From NCBI GenBank assembly GCA_963611755.1, contig CAVDTK010000020.1, positions 1-23,263 of the forward strand: a DNA stretch of 23,263 nt, read 5' to 3'. Shown piece after piece: positions 7,645-13,131 of this stretch (positions are counted from its first letter, which is position 1; every line of letters begins with the position of its first letter). A model generated the notes under the pieces. It did not search any database, had not been told where the DNA came from, and saw only the letters and a program-made list of their open reading frames with translations. The position numbers and the translations under genes are program-made. The stretch comes from Paratractidigestivibacter sp963611755. Lineage in GTDB: Bacteria; Actinomycetota; Coriobacteriia; Coriobacteriales; Atopobiaceae.

Positions 7645-8952
7645 TTACTGCGCGTCTTGCGAGTCCTGTGCGGGCTGTGTGGCTTGCGCGCCCGTGTTTG
7701 CCGATGCCATTTTGCCGCGGATAAGCCGCGCGATCAAAACGGCCGAGATAAGAAGGCCTGCTCCAAGCGCGACGACGATAACGACACTGATTACGTTAGC
7801 ATCCGTCGCGAAAACGGGCATAGCGAACAGAACCTTCGAAAGCACAACAGCCACAAGCAAGGCAACGGCCGCCGAGATAAATCCAATGACCGGCTTCTCA
7901 AAGGTAATGGCAAGGTCGATTGAGAAAAGCATGAGCCCGGCAAAAGCCGTTGCTACCAGCATAAGAGATAGATACGAGGAATGCGCGCCGACCGTCTCGC
8001 CATAAATGAGGGTCAATACCGGCTCGCCGAGAAGGAGCCCGCCGATCACACAGGCCACGGTGGCGGCAAAAACAGCGACGAGGATCTTCTTAATCACAGA
8101 CACGATCTCGTCCATACGCCCCTCTTGCCAGCTATTAGCCAACGGCCCGAGCAGCGGGGCATAGAGATAGGTAACCAGAGCCTGCACGACTGCCGTCGGC
8201 GTTGCCACAGCGGCATAGATCCCAAGCTGCTCGTTTCCGTAAGAGAGCCCATAGAGCTGACGGGCTAAGCTGATCGCGGACGTGCAAGCAAGCGAGGCGA
8301 TAAAGCCCGGAAAGCAAATCTTAAAGAGGAAGATCAGCCGATCCTTCTCAAACACCGGAGCAAGCGACGCGTAGCGTGCGGTAATAGGAAAATCGAAGAT
8401 GGCGACCACCAGGAGCGACACCAGCCCCATGATCAGCACGGCCACGATAAGGCTCTTGAAAACGACCAGCCCAACGACGAAACCAGCCAGAAGACCGACG
8501 CCTCGAAGGATCTGAGATATCGCCGCGTAATCCAGACGCGAATGGATCTGGTCAACCCCATGGAAGACGTCGACGAACGACTCGACCGCCTTAAAGGCGC
8601 AGTAGCACGCGACGACGAGAAAATCCGAAGGCGATACAGAAAACAAGCTGTAGACAAGGCAAAACAGAGTCGCCAGTGCAACAGCCACGATGCGCTGCGC
8701 CACAAAATGACCTGCCGTGAGATCTGAATATGCCTCTGAGACCTGAACAGGGCGCGCCCTAAGCAAGACGATGGTGGCATAGATGTTGCCCACGGACATC
8801 GCGACCGCAAGGCTGCCGGACATCGACAGGTCCGACCCAAAGATGACGACCAAGACCGTGGTCAGCCAGCTGCAGACCAGGTAGACCATCGAGCCCGCGG
8901 TGTTCCACGCAAAGCTCTGGGTAATTGTCAGGCCTTCGGTTTTACTACTCAT
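7645..8952 (-). CDS. Wzx-type polysaccharide flippase
   Basis: A 435-residue integral membrane protein with about twelve hydrophobic helices and no soluble domain, in the size and pattern of the polysaccharide transporter branch of the MATE/MVF superfamily. A conserved-looking N-terminus (ITQSFAWNTAGSMVYLVCSW, residues 10-29) begins the first helix. It would move lipid-linked sugars from the inner to the outer face of the membrane. The ATG at 8952 has GAGGT about 7 nt upstream. The C-terminus is a hydrophilic Gln/Ala/Asp-rich tail of about 20 residues. The base composition is plainly lower in GC than the urease genes, as is common for wzx. Whether it carries the main repeat unit or a single-sugar carrier, as GacK does, cannot be read from sequence. 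Confidence 0.85.
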   Translation of the reverse strand: MSSKTEGLTITQSFAWNTAGSMVYLVCSWLTTVLVVIFGSDLSMSGSLAVAMSVGNIYATIVLLRARPVQVSEAYSDLTAGHFVAQRIVAVALATLFCLVYSLFSVSPSDFLVVACYCAFKAVESFVDVFHGVDQIHSRLDYAAISQILRGVGLLAGFVVGLVVFKSLIVAVLIMGLVSLLVVAIFDFPITARYASLAPVFEKDRLIFLFKICFPGFIASLACTSAISLARQLYGLSYGNEQLGIYAAVATPTAVVQALVTYLYAPLLGPLANSWQEGRMDEIVSVIKKILVAVFAATVACVIGGLLLGEPVLTLIYGETVGAHSSYLSLMLVATAFAGLMLFSIDLAITFEKPVIGFISAAVALLVAVVLSKVLFAMPVFATDANVISVVIVVALGAGLLISAVLIARLIRGKMASANTGAQATQPAQDSQDAQ

Positions 8953-9011
8953 GAATTACCTCAAGATAGTTACGTTTCTGATTAACCGTAGACATTCTCG
9001 CCAACGCCAAC

Positions 9012-9947
9012 TCAGCGGCCATTGCCAAGAGTCATAAAGGTTAAAAGCGTACCGGCGTTGCGGAGAAAACCGTGGCGCCAAACGCCGGCCTTGCTCAAAA
9101 GCCCGATTCGAGAGATCGGGGACGCCTTTTCCACAGCGAGAAAAGCGTCGACTTGGGCGCCCTGCTCGGCAGTAAGCAAGTCGGGGAACAGGCGTTTAAG
9201 CTCGGACGCCTGTGCCAGGGCCCCGCGCTCCGTTTCGCGCTTCTGGTCGAGGGCGGCAAGGGCTCTTGAGACCGTGAAGTGCTCGGCGCCGACGGAGTTA
9301 TCGCCATGCTGACGGTAGGAAATCGTCGCTCGATCAATATGGGCGACCTCGCCCATCGCGGCGGCCACAAGGGATGCCCACCAGTCGTGCATGACTATGC
9401 GATCCTCGTCAGCGGGCCTCTGGAGCAAGCTCAAGAGCGGTTGGTTCACCATCATCGTGCAACCGGTGACCAGGCATGACGCCAGGAAATACCCCATATC
9501 GAGCTTGCTCGCGTCCATGCCGGAATAAGTAAGAAACGAAGGCGAGAGTTCATTGAGCTCTCGGTCGACCACCCTTAGATCGGTGCAGACGAGAACCGGC
9601 TTTCCAGCGTCTTCCCTTCGCTGCATCTCGGTAAGCGTGAGCTCCACTTTATCCGAGTCCCAAACATCATCTTGGTCGCAGGTCATCACATAACGGGCGC
9701 TCGCCTGGCGCAAAAGCGCCATAAAGTGTTTCTTGGCGCAGCCAAAGCGCTCGCCGTCCAAGACAAGGTGAACACGCGGGTCGCAAGAACAGTAATGACG
9801 GATAACGCCCAGGGACCCATCGGTAGATCCGTCGTCCGAGATCAACAACTCCCAATCCTCAAAGGTCTGCTCAAGGATAGAGTCGATCTGGGCAGAAAGG
9901 TACTCCTCGCCGTTGTAGACAGCCATCAATATTTGAACGGTAGCCAT
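9012..9947 (-). CDS. GT2 glycosyltransferase, RgpB-like rhamnosyltransferase (second copy)
   Basis: A 311-residue family 2 enzyme, paralogous to the product of 245-1201. VQILMAVYNGEEYL (4-17) begins the fold, SDDGSTDGS (37-45) binds the nucleotide, DQDDVW (91-96) holds the metal ligands, and MHDWW (186-190) with YRQHG (211-215) is the RgpB-group signature. The ATG at 9947 is the first start consistent with the fold; GGAAAGG lies 13 nt upstream, rather far. The longer frame to 10184 lies inside the upstream gene. The gene starts 5 bp after that gene's stop. It likely transfers rhamnose to the lipid-linked chain in the cytoplasm, inferred from family resemblance. Two diverged copies in one operon suggest two different linkages or acceptors, not simple redundancy. 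Confidence 0.85.
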   Translation of the reverse strand: MATVQILMAVYNGEEYLSAQIDSILEQTFEDWELLISDDGSTDGSLGVIRHYCSCDPRVHLVLDGERFGCAKKHFMALLRQASARYVMTCDQDDVWDSDKVELTLTEMQRREDAGKPVLVCTDLRVVDRELNELSPSFLTYSGMDASKLDMGYFLASCLVTGCTMMVNQPLLSLLQRPADEDRIVMHDWWASLVAAAMGEVAHIDRATISYRQHGDNSVGAEHFTVSRALAALDQKRETERGALAQASELKRLFPDLLTAEQGAQVDAFLAVEKASPISRIGLLSKAGVWRHGFLRNAGTLLTFMTLGNGR

Positions 9948-9952
9948 ATAAA

Positions 9953-10933
9953 CTAAGCAACCTTTCCATAGAGCCAAAGCGCACATGAGAAAAGCCGCGG
10001 ATGACGAACGAACAGCCAAACGGCGGCGCGGTTTGCGAAGGCGTCGCCGGTCGGGTGAGAAAGACCGGCGATCGAGTCTCTTCTCCATCCAGGGATATTC
10101 TCGTTCAGCCAGGCCAGGTAATGGGCGAGATTCGCCCGTGAGGCCTTGTTTCCGTCCCCTTTGCGGGTGTAGAGCAAAAACCACACGATAAGGCGGGTGA
10201 AGTAGTGGTTAAGCAGCGGGGTAAGGGCTATCCGCCTTTCCCTTGTCATCTCAAGCAGGGCATCAAGGGTCTCCTCAAAGCGAAGGCCCGAAGAGGTACG
10301 CTGACTCGTATTGGACACGCTGGCAGTATTAAAGAACCAGTTGTAGCCGCAATACGGAATCACCGTCAGGTTGCGAGCAAGCTCCACAGCCGGCAACGAG
10401 AAATAGAGATCCTCATCGATGTTGGTGTCGAGAAAGGCAAGCGAATTCTCCCGGACAAAATCAGTCCGGTAAAGCTTGGCCCACGCGGCCTCCACAAGAT
10501 AAGGACCCCACTCGTCATCCGGACTGGGCGTGGCGGACAATATCACCTTTCCCTCGGTATTGGGACGACGATAACCGCTGCATACGACATCGGCGTCAGC
10601 CGCCAAGGCAGCCCCAAGCAATCTCTGAGCGAAATCGGGGTCAAGCCAGTCATCGTTGTCGACAAAGGTAAGGTATGCGCCCGTGACAGCCTTTAACGCG
10701 CGGTTTCTCGTCACGGCAACCCCGGCATTGGGCTGGTGAACAACCTTTACCTTGTCAGGGAAACGTGCGGCATACTCATCGAGAATCGCGGGAGACCCGT
10801 CGCGAGAGCCATCGTCGAAGCAAACGATCTCAATATCCGAATGAGTCTGAGCAAGAATGCTGTCCAGGCAGCGGGAAATATAGGCCTCGGAGTTGTAGAC
10901 CGGCACGATGAAGGAAACGGTATTATTCGCCAT
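9953..10933 (-). CDS. GT2 glycosyltransferase, EpsJ/CpsI-like
   Basis: A 326-residue family 2 glycosyltransferase. VSFIVPVYNSEAYI (6-19) and DDGSRDGS (40-47) are the nucleotide-binding elements, followed by NAGVAVTRNRAL (69-80) and the DNDDW metal motif (92-96), the standard layout of capsule and exopolysaccharide transferases. The second half has a predicted amphipathic or membrane-associated C-terminus (RHPRLFSCALWLYGKVA). The ATG at 10933 sits 1 bp from the TAG of the previous gene, so translation is probably coupled; the ribosome site (GAG in the preceding coding end) is weak. The donor and linkage are unknown. Its place between two other GT2 genes points to one step in building the same oligosaccharide. 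Confidence 0.85.
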   Translation of the reverse strand: MANNTVSFIVPVYNSEAYISRCLDSILAQTHSDIEIVCFDDGSRDGSPAILDEYAARFPDKVKVVHQPNAGVAVTRNRALKAVTGAYLTFVDNDDWLDPDFAQRLLGAALAADADVVCSGYRRPNTEGKVILSATPSPDDEWGPYLVEAAWAKLYRTDFVRENSLAFLDTNIDEDLYFSLPAVELARNLTVIPYCGYNWFFNTASVSNTSQRTSSGLRFEETLDALLEMTRERRIALTPLLNHYFTRLIVWFLLYTRKGDGNKASRANLAHYLAWLNENIPGWRRDSIAGLSHPTGDAFANRAAVWLFVRHPRLFSCALWLYGKVA

Positions 10934-10934
10934 A

Positions 10935-11738
10935 CTACAGCTCGTTGCTCTTCTGGCCGGACCCGTAGGCACGGTTGATCAGGGCCGCGACGGGTTTAGG
11001 CCAGAACTTCTCGAGCATGGCCAAGTCTTCTGCGGTACGGGTGTTGTCTCGAATGAGGCGCGAGGTCTCGGAGCCTTCGTGGATGCGGTGGCGCATGAGG
11101 ATCTGATCAGAGTACACAAATGAGCCGTCAAGCAGGGAGAACCTCTCCCAAGCTTCCCAGTCAAGGTTTGATTTCATGCCCTCAAGAAAGAGAGGCTTGG
11201 GCAAGACAGGCACGTTGTACGTCACCGAAGGGCAGCAAATGGCGGAGCCGACGGCGATAAGGCGGCGCTTTTGCGAGCGCTTGCTCACGCTGCCTTTCTT
11301 CTGGATCTGGCCCAGCAGCGCACGCTTGACGCCAAGCAGCTTGCCGGAGTCCGCCGGCTTGCCGTTCCTAAGCTCGCCGTAGTTCGTAAAGAAGATCAGC
11401 GGGTCGTCCGCCTGGTTCATGGATTTGAGCATCTGCTCAACATAGTGCGGCTCATAGACGTCGTCTTGGTGGGCGATGGTCACCAGCGGCGTCGAGCAGT
11501 GCGCCACGGCGCAGTTCCAGTCGTGCGCGATGCCGGGTTTTCCCTCGTTGACGAACAGCAGCACGCCGTACTTCTCGGCCACAGCGGAAATATGCTCGTT
11601 AGGCGTTGTGGTCGCGATGGCATAGCAGGTCTTCACGGTCTGGCTCAAGAGCGACTTCAAGCATTCCTCCAGATAGGGAGACTCGCCGTATGCGCAAAGC
11701 ACAAACGTGTGGTCCTTCTCGGTGAACTCAGGTTTCAT
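10935..11738 (-). CDS. GT2 family glycosyltransferase (divergent)
   Basis: A 267-residue protein with a GT-A type N-terminus: TFVLCAYGESPYLEECLKSL (11-30) in place of the usual VPxYN start, GKPGIAHDWNCAV (66-78), and an HQDDVYEPHYV metal motif (90-100). The length and motifs fit a short GT2 enzyme of polysaccharide clusters, but the opening strand is unusual (CAYGES where most have PxYN), so it is a divergent member. The ATG at 11738 has AAAGGA about 10 nt upstream. It follows the DUF2304 gene by 33 bp. A cluster of basic residues around 147-160 may touch the membrane or the lipid carrier. The sugar is unknown. Confidence 0.78.
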   Translation of the reverse strand: MKPEFTEKDHTFVLCAYGESPYLEECLKSLLSQTVKTCYAIATTTPNEHISAVAEKYGVLLFVNEGKPGIAHDWNCAVAHCSTPLVTIAHQDDVYEPHYVEQMLKSMNQADDPLIFFTNYGELRNGKPADSGKLLGVKRALLGQIQKKGSVSKRSQKRRLIAVGSAICCPSVTYNVPVLPKPLFLEGMKSNLDWEAWERFSLLDGSFVYSDQILMRHRIHEGSETSRLIRDNTRTAEDLAMLEKFWPKPVAALINRAYGSGQKSNEL

Positions 11739-11771
11739 AAATAGGGCGTCCTTTAGCGGCGGATGAGAGAT

Positions 11772-12104
11772 TTACTGGTCCTTGTCCTTGAGAGCGACTT
11801 CCTGCGCGAGCACCGTCAGTTTGCGGCGCAAGGTCGAGAAGTTCTCCTGCAGCCTAAAGAGACGCCAAAGCAGAATGGCGATCACCGCGAGAAACACGAA
11901 ATTAGAGGCGGACTGGAAGCCCAGGAGAGCGGAGAGCCAATAAACAAGCTGCGGGAACACCGCTGCCAGGATCAGCAGGGCGGAAAGCGCGAGCCAAAAG
12001 AAGATATCTTGCGTGTCGAACTGGGACTTCTTGATGTTGCGCGTCACCATGACAAGCAGCAGCACGGCGCCGAAAATGAGAAAAATTCGCAGGTTAACTG
12101 TCAC
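11772..12104 (-). CDS. DUF2304 small membrane protein, GacJ-like partner of the adjacent glycosyltransferase
   Basis: A 110-residue protein with three membrane helices (about 5-20, 33-58, 67-84) and a charged C-terminal tail that may form a short coiled coil (85-110). Size, topology and position next to a polyprenyl-phosphate GT2 gene fit the DUF2304 family, to which, from memory, GacJ of Streptococcus pyogenes belongs; GacJ binds the GT2 enzyme GacI and raises its activity. The start is a GTG at 12104 with a good AGGAG 6 nt upstream. It begins 2 bp after the stop of the GT2 gene, so the two are surely co-translated. Function as an activating membrane subunit is inferred from that pairing. 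Confidence 0.8.
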   Translation of the reverse strand: MTVNLRIFLIFGAVLLLVMVTRNIKKSQFDTQDIFFWLALSALLILAAVFPQLVYWLSALLGFQSASNFVFLAVIAILLWRLFRLQENFSTLRRKLTVLAQEVALKDKDQ

Positions 12105-12106
12105 GG

Positions 12107-12796
12107 CTAGCTCCTAAACCACTGGGAGAAAAGAATCGACGTGCAGGTGTTGAGCATGTAGCTGATCGACCGCGAGAGATTGAGGTAGCTCTCCCCTGCC
12201 GAGCGCTCGCGCATAGTGACCTGGACTTCCTCGACCTTAAAGCCCTTCCTGATAAGGCAGGCCAAGGTGTCGGGCTCAGGAGAAGCCCAACCCTGCGTCG
12301 AGAAGAGCTTGATCGTGGCGGCGTTGTACAGCCTCATACCGGAAGTGGGGTCCATGATTCGCTTGCCGGTCGTGAGCTTGATCATGTTTGAGATGAGGTT
12401 CGAGCCAAGCATGCGAAGGCTGTTGGGCTTCTCCTCGTTCACAAAGCGGGAGCCTATGACGATGTCGGCGCCGGACTGGTCCATCTTCTGCACGAGGGTC
12501 TTGATATAGGCCGGGTCGTGCTGACCGTCGGCATCGAACTGGATGGCCATGTCATAGCCGTGGCGCATCGCGTACTTCATGCCGGTCTGGATGCCGGCGG
12601 TGAGCCCCAGGTTGGTCGGGTGGCTCACGTAGCAGTAGCCGTTGCTCTTGCAAAGCTCCTCGGTCTTATCGCGGGAGCCGTCGTTCACGACCAAGTAATC
12701 GATATCAGGAGCAACCTCCGTGAGCTCAGCGATTGTCGCAGGCAATGAACCCTCTTCATTGTATGCAGGCACAATGGCCAAAACCTTACTCAACAT
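12107..12796 (-). CDS. GT2 polyprenyl-phosphate glycosyltransferase (DPM1/GtrB/GacI-like), first gene of the polysaccharide operon
   Basis: A 229-residue enzyme of the dolichol-phosphate-mannose-synthase type, expected to load a single sugar onto undecaprenyl phosphate at the inner membrane face. AIVPAYNEEGSL (7-18), NDGSRDKT (38-45), DADGQHD (88-94, metal-binding) and GSR (115-117) are all present. It lacks the two C-terminal membrane helices of GtrB and ends in an amphipathic stretch, which agrees with the short GacI form (about 230 residues) that works with a separate membrane partner. The ATG at 12796 has a G-rich site (AGGGGG) unusually close to the start. It is the first gene after the divergent control region and is followed 2 bp later by the DUF2304 gene. 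The donor sugar is unknown; GlcNAc, as in GacI, is only an analogy. Confidence 0.85.
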   Translation of the reverse strand: MLSKVLAIVPAYNEEGSLPATIAELTEVAPDIDYLVVNDGSRDKTEELCKSNGYCYVSHPTNLGLTAGIQTGMKYAMRHGYDMAIQFDADGQHDPAYIKTLVQKMDQSGADIVIGSRFVNEEKPNSLRMLGSNLISNMIKLTTGKRIMDPTSGMRLYNAATIKLFSTQGWASPEPDTLACLIRKGFKVEEVQVTMRERSAGESYLNLSRSISYMLNTCTSILFSQWFRS

Positions 12797-12822
12797 AACC
12801 CCCTAGGGCTCTATTGGAAACC

Positions 12823-12837
12823 GGCCAGCGGCTGGCC
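12823..12837 (-). promoter_or_regulatory. Perfect inverted repeat in the leader of the polysaccharide operon
   Basis: GGCCAGC, one G, then GCTGGCC: 7-bp arms with a single central base, about 27 bp before the ATG of the first gene and within the transcribed leader predicted from the promoter at 12875-12904. A one-base loop is too tight for a full RNA hairpin, so the inner pairs would open; as DNA it could be a protein operator. No T tract follows on the minus strand. Confidence 0.4.
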
Positions 12838-12874
12838 AGGTAAACATCAAAGCTTAAGTCAGATAAACCTAAAC

Positions 12875-12904
12875 ATCATAAGGCTACGGGAGGTCCCGTG
12901 CCAA
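12875..12904 (-). promoter_or_regulatory. Predicted promoter of the polysaccharide operon
   Basis: On the minus strand, TTGGCA (12904-12899, 5 of 6 to the -35 consensus), an 18-bp spacer, then TATGAT (12880-12875, 5 of 6 to the -10 consensus). Transcription would start near 12868 and give a leader of about 70 nt. It is the best sigma-70-like match in the divergent region facing left. The spacer carries an inverted repeat, suggesting regulation. Confidence 0.6.
12886..12899. promoter_or_regulatory. Dyad in the promoter spacer (possible operator)
   Basis: ACGGGA, GG, TCCCGT: 6-bp perfect arms separated by two bases, lying within the 18-bp spacer between the -35 and -10 boxes of the leftward promoter and touching the -35. 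Operators placed here are known for MerR-type regulators, usually with 19-20 bp spacers, and for repressors that block polymerase. The regulator is not in the window. Confidence 0.45.
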
Positions 12905-13006
12905 CGCGCGGCACATTGGCACCCTGTCAAAAACATCAAACGCCCTTTTAGGGAATGCAGCGGACGAGCACACCGCAGCGAGAAGACGGGCGCGTTGCGG
13001 CGCGCA

Positions 13007-13035
13007 ATTGTGACGATGCGGGTGCCGATTGTTAC
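13007..13035. repeat. Direct repeat ATTGTGAC / ATTGTTAC upstream of the L,D-transpeptidase promoter
   Basis: ATTGTGAC at 13007-13014 and ATTGTTAC at 13028-13035 differ by one base and are 21 bp apart, two helical turns. They lie about 30-57 bp before the -35 box of the rightward promoter, a usual place for an activator site. No specific regulator can be named. Confidence 0.35.
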
Positions 13036-13063
13036 AAGTACCCCCTCGCTCACCTAAGAAGCT

Positions 13064-13092
13064 TTGCCGGTGAGCGGTCGCTGGCGCATACT
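13064..13092 (+). promoter_or_regulatory. Predicted promoter of the L,D-transpeptidase gene
   Basis: TTGCCG (13064-13069), a 17-bp spacer, then CATACT (13087-13092), each 4 of 6 to consensus. Transcription would begin near 13099, giving a leader of about 33 nt that includes the strong GGGAGGAG ribosome site at 13118-13125, six bases before the ATG. Confidence 0.45.
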
Positions 13093-13131
13093 GGATCTTT
13101 GGGTTATTCACAGCTTTGGGAGGAGTTGTAG

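Larger units (their letters stand above)
12842..12940. repeat. Three copies of the octamer AAACATCA (TGATGTTT on the minus strand)
   Basis: AAACATCA occurs at 12842-12849, 12871-12878 and 12931-12938. The first and third copies extend to the identical 10-mer AAACATCAAA. The middle copy overlaps the predicted -10 box of the leftward promoter. All copies point the same way, 29 and 60 bp apart. This may be a regulator binding site, but no known motif was matched. Confidence 0.4.
12797..13131. other. Divergent control region between the polysaccharide operon and the L,D-transpeptidase gene
   Basis: A 335-bp stretch without a credible gene. It contains outward promoters for both flanking transcription units, an inverted repeat within the leftward promoter, three copies of AAACATCA, a leader hairpin and a direct-repeat pair upstream of the rightward promoter; these are listed separately. 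It is visibly richer in A and T than its neighbours around 12840-12880. Confidence 0.7.

Noticed and set aside
12925..12930. Exact TTGACA on the minus strand as -35 box of the polysaccharide operon
   Set aside because: No acceptable -10 box lies 16-18 bp downstream; the TTGGCA/TATGAT pair fits better.
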